In this document: positions 8,206 to 19,043 of the stretch, in pieces
Layout: the number at the start of each line of letters is the position of its first letter
Numbering within the stretch: the first letter of the stretch is position 1
Source: Austropuccinia psidii
Lineage: Eukaryota; Basidiomycota; Pucciniomycetes; Pucciniales; Sphaerophragmiaceae
DNA: 64,000 nt
Reading direction: 5' to 3'
NCBI GenBank assembly: GCA_023105745.1
Contig: JALGQZ010000009.1
Coordinates: 45,103,967-45,167,966, forward strand
The notes under the pieces: model-generated
Told to the model about the DNA's origin: nothing
Database searches by the model: none
Seen by the model: only the letters and a program-made list of their open reading frames with translations
Program-made: the position numbers and the translations under genes

Positions 8206-11200
8206 ATTCTAATAATCACAATTCTTCTAACATTAAAATAAATGAACAATCTGCCATTATTAAAGAATTAACAGATAAATATTATAAATTCAATATTGAT
8301 GACATGATTGAAACAAGAATTAAACAAGCCATAAATATTATCAAAACAGATAACAAGAAAGTCCTTGATGACATTTCAAATTCATTTACTGAAGTAAAGA
8401 CATATACCGTTGCCTTGAAAAAGTGTTTTGATGCTTCACAAGAAGAAGTATCAAAATTATCAATGAAATTGAACCAAGTCACTTCTGATAATACAAGACA
8501 GACAGAGTTATGGCAAGAACTGACACATAAGGAAGACATGTATAAAATTGAAATAATAAATTTAATACAAAGCTTTCAACATGAATACAGAAATTCTCAA
8601 AGGTGTAGCAACAGTAAAATGAATGACATTGAACAAATACTGAACACCTTACCAAGAATGTCTACACCTCTAAATCAAAATGAGGGCACAAGAATTTCAA
8701 ATCCACAAGTATTGGATCCTGATAATTCACAATTAAAAAATGAATTATCCACTTCTTTTCATAACTTGGAACCATCAATGGGCCAAGCACTCTTGAAAGA
8801 AGTTCCAAAACTTAAAGAATGGCCTCACTTCAGTGGTGAAGGAGAGTATGACCATATGGAATTCATTAGAGGTATTGACATGATCAAAGAAGATTTTGAA
8901 TTACCAGACAGATTGGTAACAGCCAGGTTTAACACCTTGTTTCCCAGATCAGCTCACAGATGGTACATCAAAATAAGACAAGCACATGGACACCAGAGTT
9001 GGACTTGGTGGAAAACCCAAATCATCAACAAATGGGCAAATGATGCTTGGAGGTTTAAAGTTGAAACAGCCTTTGAATCTGCCAAATTTAATGCTGATAA
9101 AGACAAAGCTTTACCATGGTTTTGCCAACAAAAGGACAGATTAACAGCATTATATCCTGACATGTCAGAATTTATGATCCATAGAAAAATTCTGAGACAA
9201 TGTGGAGGTGACTTAGAGCATGCTGTCAAAAGCAGGACTACTGAACAATCTTCAGCAGAAGATATTATCAATATACTAGAAGAAGTAACCACCAGAACCA
9301 AAATTGGTTCTAGTAGGGTGAATCTCAAAACAAGGTTTAATACACCTTGGAAAGATTCTGTGGACAAAAACCCCAAAGAAAATTCTAGTAATATTAAATA
9401 TAAATCTGCAGATACAGTCAGAAAATGCCATATTTGCCAAACCACCACCCATTTAGCCAATGCATGTCCAAAGAGGGGGAAAATCAATGAAATTGACATT
9501 GAAAAGGAACCAGATGTTGAAAAAGAAGACATAATTGAAGACAATTCAGATGATAAGTCATCCATATTTTCTGAATCTTCAAAAGATATAGAAAATATCA
9601 ATGCCACTTTTGACATCATGGAATCTTATTCCCACTTACCACAATTGAGCAATGGTCAAGTTGATTTATCAAAAGTTCAAGATGCACAACTTATGAAGAC
9701 AAAACCAAACAGAGGAAAAGGTTATACAGCTGGTAACTCCTGTATAACAGAATTGGTGATTGACAACAAGCCCACCAAACTTTTGCTTGACCCAGGAGCC
9801 TTCTGCTCTTGTGTTGGAAAATCCTTTCTTAAGACTTGTGTGCCAAATTTTGAAGACCAATTGTTACCAATTGATGGTATAAAATTCAACAGTGCAAGTA
9901 ACCCAATGAAAGCATTGGGAATCTTTGAGACCAATGTCATCTTCCAACACATAAATGGGAATTTAAGGATCACAGTTGAATTTGTTGTTATGGAAAATTG
10001 CTCTAGTACCCATTTTATATTGGGAAATGACTATTTGATCATGTATGGGATAGATTTACATAATAACAAAGACAGATACTTTACAATTGGGGACAATAAG
10101 CGCCAGAAATTCGCCTTTTTACCATTTAAAAGACAAATTACAGTAAACAAAGTATCACCAGTCAACTTAGAGTTAGAAAAATTCAAGTCTGAACAGTTAA
10201 ATGAGGCTGAGATAAGCCTTCATCTGACTGATAAACAAGAAAATGAACTTTCTTCCCTTTTGTATGACCACAAAGGAGCATTTGCTACAGACAAAGAACC
10301 TCTGGGAGCAATTATTGGTCATGAAGTTGACATCATTCTTAACATTGAGAGGCCTTATCCACCACTCTTAAGAAGACCTGCTTATCCAGCAAGTCCAAAA
10401 TTAAGAGAGGCTCTAGAAATTCATATCAAAGAACTTCTAGACCTTGGTGTAATAAGAAAAGTAGGCCACAATGAGGAAGTAGAAATAACTACACCAGTCA
10501 TAGTGGCGTGGCATAATGGAAAATCCAGAATGGTTGGGGACTTTAGAGCTCTGAACACTTACACTGTTCCAGACAGATACCCAATACCAAAAATCCAAAT
10601 TGCCCTTACTCAAATATCTCAAGCAGTGTATATAACTACTATGGATGCCCTTAAAGGATTCCATCAAAATGTAGTAACACCAAGAGCAAGAAAATACTTG
10701 AGAATTATTGTTCATTGTGGAGTGTATGAATACTTAAGGATGCCCTTTGGTATCAAAAATGCACCTTCACACTTCCAAAGAATGATGAATGAAATCTTCC
10801 CTGAAGAACTCTCAGAGGGATGGTTAATCATTTACATTGATGACATTATTATCTGTTCAAAGACTTGTGAGGAGCACATGTACAGATTATCAAGAGGTTT
10901 GACAAAAATCCAATCAGTAAACATGAAAATCTCCTTGAAGAAATGTCATTTTGGATTTAAAGAACTTAAGGCACTAGGACATGTTGTATCTGGTTTGTCC
11001 CTTGGAATTGATAAAAACAAAGTTGCAGCAGTATTGTTAAAACCCATGCCTCAGAATAAGAAGGAAATTCAGTCATTCTTGGGTTTTGCAGGATATTACA
11101 GGCAACACATTAAAGATTTTGCATCCATAGCAAGACCACTTTATAAGTTGTGTGACAAAGACACAGTATTTGAGATGACTGTTGACAGAGTCAAAGCTTT

Positions 11201-13016
11201 TGAATCTCTAAGAGAAGCATTGACCACTGCTCCACTCTTACTGATGCTAGACTTTAAATTGCCTTTCAAACTGTATATTGATGCATCAGGGGATGGACTA
11301 GGTGCTGCACTTCACCAAGTTCAGATCATAAATGACAAACCTGTAGAAGGACCAATATGTTTCATATCCAGGCAAATCAAACCAACTGAAGCCAGATATG
11401 GAGCAAGTCAAATGGAATGTCTATGCCTTGTCTGGGCCTTGGAGAAATTGAACTATTTCTTAGAGGGATGTGTTTTTGAAGTAATAACAGATTGTACAGC
11501 TGTGAAATCACTTTTGAACATGAAAACACCTAACAGACACATGCTCAGATGGCAAATAGCCATACAAGAATACAGAGGCAATATGACTATTGTTCATAAG
11601 GATGGGAATATTCATAAGAATGCAGATGGACTAAGCAGATGGCCATTACCAAATAACATTGATAATCCTGCTTATGTTCGAGAAGAAGCTTCACCACAAA
11701 TTCCAATAGAAGGAATAAGTGTTACAGACTTGAACACCACCTTCTTTGAAGAAGTCAGAAATAGTTACACTCAAGATAAGAATTGTAGCATCTTATGCCA
11801 ATTACTTAACAAAGACTGTAAAGACAACTCTCTAATACATGCCTTGGATGCAGTATGGAGAAAATCTTATAATGAAGGAAGATTTCACCTACTGGATGGA
11901 ATAATTTACCACAGAACCAAGCACACATGTGTCATGACAGTTGTAGACAGGTCATTAATCAATCTTGTACTGAAAGAATGCCATGATAGTCCCTTTTCAG
12001 GACATCTTTCTGAAGACAGAACAAGAGAGAAAGTGAAGACCTGCATATGGTGGCCAATGTGGCAGAAAGATGTTGCAGAGTATTGCAAAACCTGTGACAG
12101 ATGCCAAAAGGCAAATAAATCCACTGGCAAAAGACTTGGAAATATGATGAAAATCCAAGAACCAAACAGACCTTGGGAAATTTTCCATATGGATTGGGTA
12201 ACTGGCCTACCACCAGGAGGTGATAGGAGCTATAATGCTTGCCTAGTAATTGTGGACAGATTCAGTAAAACTCCAATCTTCTTACCATGTCACAAAGATG
12301 ATACAGCCATGGATACAGCTCTTCTGATATGGAATAGAGTAGTGTCATGGACTGGGATATTTACAAATATCATCAGTGATAGAGATCCCAAATTCACTTC
12401 AGCACTATGGACAAATCTTCACCAATTATTTGGCACTAAACTGTCTTTCTCTACAGCCTACCACCCACAAACTGATGGCCTGGCTGAAAGAATGATCCAA
12501 ACCTTAGAGGACATGGTGAGAAGATTTTGTGCATATGGCCTTGAATTCAAAGATTGTGATGGATTTACCCATGATTGGTGTACTCTGTTACCAGCACTGG
12601 AATTAGCATATAAAACATCAATCCATGCTAGTACCAATCAGACTCCTGCTATTATAGAAAAAGGATGGAACCCCAAGTTACCCCAAGACTCCTTGAGGAA
12701 AGACTTAATTGAAATACATCCCACAGCTGCTAGCTTCAAAGGAATGCTAGACAAAGCTAGAAAGCATGCAGTAAGATGCATGGAGGACTCTTTTGCATAT
12801 GCCCAAGACAAATGGGATAAATCTCATGCAACTCCAGATTTCAAAGTGGGGGACCTAGTTCTTGTATCCACCACTAACTTCAATAACATCAAAGGATGTA
12901 AAAAGTTGAAAGACTCCTTTGCAGGACCTTTTGTGATTAAGGCCCTCCATGGAGAAAATGCTGTTGAAGTAGAGTTATCTGAAGAACTTAGCAATAAGCA
13001 CCTACATTTCCAGTGA
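8160..13016 (+). CDS. Gag-Pol polyprotein, Ty3 type, family B
   Basis: One 1,618-codon frame encodes, in order: a coiled-coil-like N terminus; the gag core (about 215-330); a CCHC zinc knuckle C423-x2-C426-x4-H431-x4-C436; a protease with D544-P-G-A instead of DTG/DSG; reverse transcriptase with MVGDF at 791-795 and YIDD at 892-895; RNase H with D1041, E1086, D1111 and D1156; an integrase zinc finger H1275-x6-H1282-x26-C1309-x2-C1312; and an integrase catalytic triad D1345, D1407, E1443 with exact D,D-35-E spacing. The order PR-RT-RH-IN defines Ty3/gypsy. It acts in cytoplasmic particles to copy element RNA and in the nucleus to integrate it. The first ten or so codons are out of frame with the ancestral start, because of an extra T near 8190. 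The end is premature because of a 1-nt deletion near 13000. Confidence 0.95.
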   Translation: MKHLCVLKKFLRTIKNSNNHNSSNIKINEQSAIIKELTDKYYKFNIDDMIETRIKQAINIIKTDNKKVLDDISNSFTEVKTYTVALKKCFDASQEEVSKLSMKLNQVTSDNTRQTELWQELTHKEDMYKIEIINLIQSFQHEYRNSQRCSNSKMNDIEQILNTLPRMSTPLNQNEGTRISNPQVLDPDNSQLKNELSTSFHNLEPSMGQALLKEVPKLKEWPHFSGEGEYDHMEFIRGIDMIKEDFELPDRLVTARFNTLFPRSAHRWYIKIRQAHGHQSWTWWKTQIINKWANDAWRFKVETAFESAKFNADKDKALPWFCQQKDRLTALYPDMSEFMIHRKILRQCGGDLEHAVKSRTTEQSSAEDIINILEEVTTRTKIGSSRVNLKTRFNTPWKDSVDKNPKENSSNIKYKSADTVRKCHICQTTTHLANACPKRGKINEIDIEKEPDVEKEDIIEDNSDDKSSIFSESSKDIENINATFDIMESYSHLPQLSNGQVDLSKVQDAQLMKTKPNRGKGYTAGNSCITELVIDNKPTKLLLDPGAFCSCVGKSFLKTCVPNFEDQLLPIDGIKFNSASNPMKALGIFETNVIFQHINGNLRITVEFVVMENCSSTHFILGNDYLIMYGIDLHNNKDRYFTIGDNKRQKFAFLPFKRQITVNKVSPVNLELEKFKSEQLNEAEISLHLTDKQENELSSLLYDHKGAFATDKEPLGAIIGHEVDIILNIERPYPPLLRRPAYPASPKLREALEIHIKELLDLGVIRKVGHNEEVEITTPVIVAWHNGKSRMVGDFRALNTYTVPDRYPIPKIQIALTQISQAVYITTMDALKGFHQNVVTPRARKYLRIIVHCGVYEYLRMPFGIKNAPSHFQRMMNEIFPEELSEGWLIIYIDDIIICSKTCEEHMYRLSRGLTKIQSVNMKISLKKCHFGFKELKALGHVVSGLSLGIDKNKVAAVLLKPMPQNKKEIQSFLGFAGYYRQHIKDFASIARPLYKLCDKDTVFEMTVDRVKAFESLREALTTAPLLLMLDFKLPFKLYIDASGDGLGAALHQVQIINDKPVEGPICFISRQIKPTEARYGASQMECLCLVWALEKLNYFLEGCVFEVITDCTAVKSLLNMKTPNRHMLRWQIAIQEYRGNMTIVHKDGNIHKNADGLSRWPLPNNIDNPAYVREEASPQIPIEGISVTDLNTTFFEEVRNSYTQDKNCSILCQLLNKDCKDNSLIHALDAVWRKSYNEGRFHLLDGIIYHRTKHTCVMTVVDRSLINLVLKECHDSPFSGHLSEDRTREKVKTCIWWPMWQKDVAEYCKTCDRCQKANKSTGKRLGNMMKIQEPNRPWEIFHMDWVTGLPPGGDRSYNACLVIVDRFSKTPIFLPCHKDDTAMDTALLIWNRVVSWTGIFTNIISDRDPKFTSALWTNLHQLFGTKLSFSTAYHPQTDGLAERMIQTLEDMVRRFCAYGLEFKDCDGFTHDWCTLLPALELAYKTSIHASTNQTPAIIEKGWNPKLPQDSLRKDLIEIHPTAASFKGMLDKARKHAVRCMEDSFAYAQDKWDKSHATPDFKVGDLVLVSTTNFNNIKGCKKLKDSFAGPFVIKALHGENAVEVELSEELSNKHLHFQ

Positions 13017-13290
13017 GCTTGATAAACCATATAAATCTAGTGATGCTGAGAAATTTCCTTTGAGGAATAAGGTTCCCCAAGTTATACCTCCTATTGAGAC
13101 ATCTGGTACTAAGAAAATAACCAAAGTTCTTAAAGAAAGGAAATTAAGAACCAAGAAAGTAAGGGAATACCTTGTTAGGTACAGTGACCCAACTTGTGAA
13201 GATGAATGGTTAGAAGAAAAAGATATACCAGAAGCTACCAAACTCCTGAGGAGATTCAGACACACTAGAAACACCAATATTACAAAGTAA
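13017..13290 (+). pseudogene. C-terminal chromodomain-like tail of Gag-Pol, frameshifted off
   Basis: Two single-base losses (about 12998-13002 and in the A run near 13022-13026) move the end of Pol into another frame. The tail reads from a FPLRNK-like linker into REYLVRYSDP, EDEWLEEKDIPEA and LLRRFRHTR before stopping at 13288-13290. The YLVRY and W-E pattern resembles the chromodomain-like tail of chromoviral integrases, which targets integration to marked chromatin. That identity is tentative. The same tail is in frame with integrase in the copy at 59943-60500. Confidence 0.7.
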
Positions 13291-13302
13291 TATTCTTTTT
13301 TT

Positions 13303-13314
13303 AGGGGGAGGGAA
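13303..13314 (+). promoter_or_regulatory. Polypurine tract, element 2
   Basis: AGGGGGAGGGAA directly abuts the 3' LTR after a T run and is the primer for plus-strand DNA synthesis. The same tract occurs at 36623-36634 and, on the minus strand, at 59722-59733. Confidence 0.85.
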
Positions 13315-15105
13315 TGTGAGCCTTAGAGGTAATTTCATATACCCAAAAGACCACAAATATAAAAAATAACATATTAATATAAATAAAATAAATTTATTTA
13401 TATTATTAAAATAAAAATCAAAATATAAATATAAAATTATATTAAAAATAAAAAACTAATTATAATTTAAAAATAAAAAATACATTAAATTTTGTAAATA
13501 TAAAATTACATTTATACTTGAAAAAATTAAGTAAAAATGAAATTTTAACAAAATTGTGAAAAAATAAATAAATTTGGAAAAAAGTTAAATAAAATTTATT
13601 ATAACTTTTTATCCAATAAATAAACATATAAAATTTATTTCACCATTGGATTCCTCATAAAAAATCAGGTGGGGTCACCTCTGAGTGAAATTCTTGTAAC
13701 TCAACTCTAAATAAGCTTAAATTAAGTTTTTAGTATTTTCAATACAAAAGTTGAAAATCCTCAAAACCTTAATTTAATTCACACCACATGTGGTGTTGAC
13801 CATCAATTTTGTGTTTAGTTTAGAAGTTATGAGGAATTGAAGTATTTTCAATTGAATTCAATTGAAATGTCAAAATGTGCGCGTGTATTACATAAGTGAA
13901 CTTTGATTTACATATGAGGTGTCAATTATTATTGTATTGTACTGTACAATTGAATTGAATTAGATATGTAAATTATAAGTATAATACATGATGAGGAATT
14001 AAAGGGAAAATAAATTTGGGGGGGAAAAGGAACTCCAGCTCTAAGGGGGAGCTAGACCCCCAAAATCCTTGCTGACAGGCGTGGGATGTCGAAATTCACG
14101 CAAAAGTTCATCACTTTTGGCCTGGAATTGAGTTACAGGGTCTGTGGACTCAATTGATGATGAGGTTTTGATACCAACTGGGGTAGTTTTAGCTGTTGCC
14201 AAGAGGGTAAAACTACCCTTAAGATAAAACCACGATAGTAAAAACAGTTTTAACTGGTTTCTACGTCTCTGAAACACATTCTGACGTGTTTTGAGGGCTC
14301 TAGGCCTTGTATTGCTATAGTAATGGCTGATTTAAGGGTCTAAAATGGCTAAAAATGGCTTAAACCAGCCCTTTTTGGTCTAAACCAGGGTTCAATGATG
14401 CCATAATTGGCTTTTATGTTGTCAGACTGTTTTTCACGACTGACAAGAGTAAACTTTACTTTTTGAGTAAGAGAATTGATGGCTATAAAAGAATGTCTCC
14501 TTTGCCCCACTTTTCTCTTCATGTTAGAATCTTTTCCTTTTATTAATTAGTTTAAAACTGTTAAACCAATCAATCAAAGATTCCAACCACCACTTTTAAA
14601 TCATTTTAATCCTTTTAACCACGTGAAAAAATCATTATAATCATTGTTTGTAACTCTTATAATCATTTTTACCCCTGAACCACCCCAAAAGTGAATTAAA
14701 GCATCTTTCATCACTGTAAACTTTGTCACTTTGTTTCCAAATTCACTCTGGTCACTTTTGGGCGTGTTTTCTCTTTAATATTCTTTTTAAAGACTTTGTT
14801 CTTTAATTAATTGCTTGCAGTTCTTTGCTCAATTAATTCCAATTGAAATTGCTCTTGAAGAAATTTCTTTTGTAGCCCTAAAATATCTCTTGTAGAGTAT
14901 TTTTGGGATAAATCTTTATTGTTGGTAAAACAATAAATTTTTATATTATTGTTTTATACTAATAAAGTTATAAACAATAAAATTGGCGTGTTTTCTCTTA
15001 AAAATAATATTTCATACTATTTTTAACTGAATTTTACCTTATACAAATTTTGAGGACAGGAAAAGTACTTGATTTTTAATCAAAGTTTCATATCCACACC
15101 TTACA
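13315..15105 (+). repeat. Family B 3' LTR of element 2
   Basis: 1,791 bp from TGTGAGCC to CACCTTACA, closely matching 5083-6916. It lacks about 21 bp of the GTTAAAATTGAGG region, about 14 bp before the G run near 14015, and one AAAAATGGCT unit. Its TATA box is at 14484-14491. Confidence 0.95.
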
Positions 15106-16391
15106 CCTCTTTTGGCCTAATCCAATGAGGCCAAAAGGGCCCAAAGGGGGAAACCACCTAGCTACCAAGGCCAGGTGGGTCTCAAACCACATCTGGGCCA
15201 ACCTGAGCCAAAATTGGCCATATTTCCCTTGGACCCAAAATTGGCCAAAAATGCCTTGGACACCCTTTTGGCCATAAATCACGTAAGACTCATTTTTGGC
15301 CATGGACCACTATGGACCAATATCTCCGTCATGGCCTCTGGCAACCACCAGGGGCCACCAAATCGGTTCATCAAGCTTTTTCCCTCAACTTAAGGAAGAT
15401 TCTTCCATTCCTCCATGCACCCCGTACTCAAGGTTGCAGGAGTGGTGCATATATGGTGTTACATACCATTATGCACCATTTTTGCTCAGAAATTCAATGG
15501 TGATGTTTTCAGGACCAAATCCCACAACTCCAAATCAAGGTCGCAAACTCTAACGCTCATTTCAAAGGAGGACCTTTCAACTCATCAGTCTGGCAATCCA
15601 TGGTGGAAATCAGAAGACCATTCAAGGACTCCAACCACCTGGCTATGCAGTAGTTGGGTTGGTACTCTCATTCAGGATTCTTCCAAGGTTCATTCTCAGA
15701 GGTATTCCATCATTTCAATCAGTTTTCAAGGCATCAAGTATTTCAATACTCCTTGGACAACTCAATTGGTTCATACAGGCGGCAATCAATCAACCTGTAT
15801 ACACTTGGCCCAATTGGGCCAATTCATATTCCACTTTCGGAATTCAATCACACAGTTCAATTTCAAGATGGCCAGAACTGTATTGGCCCAATTCGGACAA
15901 TACAGCCGGTGATCCACCTTCAGGATCAATCTTTCAGTTTTTCACATATACTGGCCACCTCTCAACACCTGGGGACTTTTTCCCCAGTTAATTAATATAT
16001 TGGATTTATTTTTTATCTCTATTTTCTTTTACATTATTAAAGTTAATACTGATAATCTTAAGTCAGTCATTAGCACCTTTTCTCTTTCTTTCTTCACCTG
16101 TAAGTGGATATTGGTGGTCATATCCTTTACTAATTCCATTGTTCTTTCTGGCAGGTTGAAACAGTGAATTGAGGATTCACTTGGTTGGCTTCTTGGCTTT
16201 TGGCTTTCTTTTATCTTTGGCCTCTGGCTTCATTCTTATTATTCTTTTTTATCTTTGGCATATTTGTCCTTTCTCTTATTCCTGCTTAAGAAATATATCC
16301 CGTAGTATTTCTTATCATCTTTGGAGCCCTCCAAGTGAGTTCTTGATTCCTGAGTGCCAGGCCCTCTTGCTTCCATAAGAGCCCCTGTGAC
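15106..16391 (+). repeat. Family C2 LTR, 5'-truncated
   Basis: From about 15430 this aligns with the second half of the family C LTRs read in forward orientation (ATGGTGTTACATACCATTAT, then the TTTTTCCCCAGTTAATTAATATA stretch, then CTCCAAGTGAGTTC). It ends GCCCCTGTGACA at 16391, the family C terminus. The first 320 bp are GGCCA-rich. It starts exactly where the 3' LTR of element 2 ends, so its own 5' part is missing. Open frames crossing it (for example 15415-15912) are repeat composition, not genes. Confidence 0.7.
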
Positions 16392-16408
16392 ACAATGCCA
16401 TGTTGCCG

Positions 16409-16560
16409 CCAACAGGGAAGTCATTGATGTGTGCCAAATAATGGTAATTGGCATTTGGTACCTTTCTGGATTCAAAAGGGCTTGCTTCAAATGGGAGTCT
16501 GAAGTATTTAATATCCTGTCTTCTTTAACACAAAGTGATACCTCAACCATCGGGGAATAG
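16409..16560 (+). repeat. Direct repeat, copy 1
   Basis: Begins CCAACAGGGAAGTCAT and ends near ACCTCAACCATCGGGGAATAG. It matches 17222-17372 along its whole length, with scattered substitutions and 1-nt indels. Confidence 0.8.
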
Positions 16561-17221
16561 TACACCATTGAAACCACTGTGCCAAGGTGCAAATCTGTCA
16601 GGCAGCTGGGCCTGCATTGGCCACATGCAAGTGCAGTTGTTCCCGCCATTAGCACACACAGGGGCATTGCAGGAAGTGGGTATTTTCACATCTCGCCAGC
16701 TCATGATAGGCAAATCACAATGCTTCTTTCAAAAGTACTAGGATTATTAGGCATGGGCAGCAGAGTGCATGTTCCACTTGCACATGCTTGCAATAATCCA
16801 GATGGTTGGAATTGAATCTCATTTAATGGGAACATGAATATATCAAATTGAATAATGCAGTATCCACTGCATTTTTTTTGCTTCAGGTACTTGAGATTGC
16901 CAATTTGCCAAAGTCACATGTAATCTTTCATTTTTAGCTTGCGATAAAAAAGATTCATTGACTAAAATCAAATTTAGGTCAAATTCAGTTTCCACACAAG
17001 AGTCACTAATCTTTTGGTTTCATTTCATTTTCCTGTGCAAGAATGCTATTCACAAAAAAAGGGAACTTACATGGAATCATCAGGGGGAGGAAGGAAAGTA
17101 TGATTTGCTCAGTTATTCTCAGCATATATATATGGGCCAGCATTCATGTTGCACCCTCATTGGTCCCCATGGAAGAACATTGGCTTTAGTTGGTTTAGAT
17201 CAAGCTGATGCCATGTGGGAT

Positions 17222-17372
17222 CCAACAGGGAAGTCATGGATGTGTTCCAAATAATGGGTATTAGCATTGGGCACCATTCTGGATTCAAAAGGGCTTGCTT
17301 CAAATGGAGTCTGCAGTATCTGATATCTTGTCTGCTTTAACACAAAGTGATCCCTCAACCATCTGGGAACAG
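17222..17372 (+). repeat. Direct repeat, copy 2
   Basis: Second copy of the 152-bp unit, 813 bp downstream (start to start) and in the same orientation. It contains the shared block ATTCAAAAGGGCTTGCTTCA. Confidence 0.8.
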
Positions 17373-17541
17373 TGGCACTTCCCACAAGAAAAATGAGGCC
17401 AAAACCACCCAAAGGAATAAGTTTTTTTCCTCCAGTAAACCAATAGAGCAAATATCAATGCCAGTTTCATCAAATATAACCACCAGCACTAGTAGGAGTA
17501 TTGTGGACTCCATTTGAATCAAATGCATTCACTTTGGCTGC

Positions 17542-17799
17542 ATGGCCATTTTCTTTTTGACAAGATCACTCCTTCCCCTTGTTGAATTCAGACCATTCAC
17601 AACAATGAGTGACATTGAGGTCAATAAATGGGATGAATTATCACAGTTATTATTTGGCAAAAGAAATTTCACAGACCCAATTGCAACAAATGGTGAATTA
17701 CTGGAAGGATTTATCTTTGCTATTGGGTGGTGCAAACGCAGCATGAAGAACAAACAATTTCATAATTCAGGTCTTTCCAAAGGTGTATTCAGATCTTGA
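17542..17799 (+). pseudogene. TET/JBP-like 2OG-Fe(II) oxygenase fragment
   Basis: The frame reads DELSQLLFGKRNFTDPIATN, then GELLEGFIFAIGWCKRSMKN. This pattern (F-x-P-[IV]-x-x-N-G-x-L followed by FAIGWR-like residues) resembles, from memory, the N-terminal part of the Tet-like oxygenases that are multicopy in rust fungi and are reported to travel with DNA transposons in basidiomycetes. The downstream iron-binding HxD and His residues are not present, and the frame stops at 17799. The first residues of the frame are probably not original. It is a fragment and cannot be active. Confidence 0.45.
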
Positions 17800-18330
17800 G
17801 GCATAGCTTCATTGACTGGTCAAACCTTTTTGAGTACTGATTTAAATTTTTCTGCATTGGATTGAGCTTCCATTGTTCTTCTTTATTTTTCCAAACTTGT
17901 TAAAAGTATCTGTTGATAATATGATTTCTTTTATCAAAATGTTTGCTGAAGATGAAACAGTCTCTTCAGTCTCTTCTTTTACTTTTGTTCATAATTAACA
18001 TTGAGCTGTAGTTTTCAGTCGTACAAGGACTTTACCTTTTGGTTGATAAGACCCAGTATATTAGGTATACCAGATCCTGCAGTTTAGAGTTGTACAAGGA
18101 CATTTGAAAACCCTTGTCCAGAATTATACAAGGGAGAAGTGTAATGTCTTACTGAGGACAAAGTGGATCAATGATGAGGGTTTTATTTTGATTAAGTAAT
18201 CTTCATTTTTTGCACATTGAAGTCTTCATTATGCTGTTGTTTACTTCTGTTACTTCTATTGAAATTTTCATATTTTTTAGTTTTCATTCTTCCTTCAGTT
18301 TACTTGCATGTTCAGCCCTCTGGTGTGCTA
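17800..18330. other. AT-rich DNA with degenerate repeat units
   Basis: No gene seen. Diverged relatives of the following tandem unit can be picked out near 18006 (CTGTAG...GTACAAGGAC), 18076 (CCTGCAGTTTAGAGTTGTAC) and about 18113. Confidence 0.4.
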
Positions 18331-18530
18331 TCCCTGTAGTTTAAAGTCATACAAAGACTAATTTTAGCCATCAGGTTGCTACCCTGTAGTTTAAAGTCAT
18401 ACAAGGACTAATATTGGACACCTGGGAACCACCCTTCAGTTTATAGTCCTAAAATGACCAGTTTTAGCCTTCAGGTTGCTACCCTGCAGTTTAAAGTCAT
18501 ACAAGGACTAATTTTTAGTTTGAGCCATCC
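18331..18530 (+). repeat. Tandem repeat, four 50-bp units
   Basis: Units start at 18331, 18381, 18431 and 18481, exactly 50 bp apart. Each begins CCCTGTAGTTTAAAGTCATA or a close variant, followed by a CAAGGACTAATTTTAGCC-like block. Units 1 and 3 end in CAGGTTGCT. Clustered short repeats like this are typical of subterminal regions of DNA transposons, but a plain minisatellite is also possible. Confidence 0.85.
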
Positions 18531-18540
18531 TTTGATTCTT

Positions 18541-18935
18541 TATGTTAATTTATTTTTCTTTCAAAAAAAATTTGTTTATATTTTATGTTGAAAAAACAAT
18601 TTTTTTTTACCTTGGGAAAGAATTTTTTTTTTCTGTTATGTTGGAGAAATTTTTTACAATTTATAATTATTTTTTTTATGTTGAGAATTTTTTTTTTTTT
18701 TTTTACCTTGGGAATTTTTTTTCTTTTATTTTATGTTGCAGAATTTTTTTTAAATTATTATTCTTTTTTTTATGTTGAGAATTTTTTTTTTTTTTTTTTA
18801 CCTTGGGAATTTTTTTTTTATTTAAACTTTTTTTTCACCTTGGGAAAGCTTAGATTTATTTATTTTTTTATGTTGGAGAATTTTTTTTAGTTTATTATTT
18901 TTTTTTGTTGAGAATTTTTTTTTTGGAGCAAAGTT
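18541..18935 (+). repeat. T-rich low-complexity minisatellite
   Basis: Alternating T runs of 8-18 are separated by two recurring spacers, TATGTTGAGAA or TATGTTGGAGAA and ACCTTGGGAA. The pattern suggests slippage-driven expansion of a short unit. The Phe-rich open frames here are artefacts. Confidence 0.8.
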
Positions 18936-18993
18936 TGAAATTTGTTGAATGAGGTGTTGTTGTGAGGAGTAAATCAGTTGAAGTATTGTGGTG

Positions 18994-19043
18994 CACAACT
19001 GGAAAGCAGCTGATGCTGGGGGATGCAGTGTTGTCCTGATGCT
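18994..19043 (-). repeat. Left arm of 50-bp inverted repeat
   Basis: The reverse complement matches 29541-29590 at about 44 of 50 positions, including a shared 14-base core (GCATCCCCCAGC plus flank) and TCAGCTGCTTTCCAGTTGTG. The arms are 10.5 kb apart and face each other around the two convergent pseudogenes. Neither arm is at a recognised transposon end. Confidence 0.7.

Larger units (their letters stand above)
5083..15105 (+). mobile_element. Element 2: full-length family B Ty3-type retrotransposon
   Basis: Two LTRs (5083-6916 and 13315-15105) flank a primer-binding site, a spliced leader gene, a 1,618-codon gag-pol frame, a short tail frame and a purine tract next to the 3' LTR. Total length is 10,023 bp. 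The LTRs differ by a few visible indels and scattered substitutions. The ORF is intact over protease, RT, RNase H and integrase, so insertion was fairly recent. The five bases before (5078-5082, ATATC) and after (15106-15110, CCTCT) do not match, so there is no TSD and at least one flank was exchanged or deleted. Gag-pol is probably inactive because of lesions at both of its ends. Confidence 0.95.
16392..17541. other. Unassigned region with 152-bp direct repeats
   Basis: There is no convincing gene. The main structure is a direct repeat pair (16409-16560 and 17222-17372). Between them is moderately GC-rich DNA with CA/TG runs, and a short TATATATA run near 17116. Minus-strand frames across both repeats share the peptide LKQALLNPE, so the repeats could be remnants of a duplicated coding exon that I cannot identify. 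Confidence 0.4.

Noticed and set aside
8160..13016. Endogenous virus or virus-derived gene
   Set aside because: Domain order, LTR structure and lack of an envelope frame fit a fungal Ty3-type retrotransposon.
5078..15110. Target-site duplication around element 2
   Set aside because: ATATC and CCTCT do not match, and shifting the borders by a few bases does not help.
18542..18890. Phe-rich membrane-like proteins in the T-rich region
   Set aside because: They arise from T runs in a minisatellite and have no other support.
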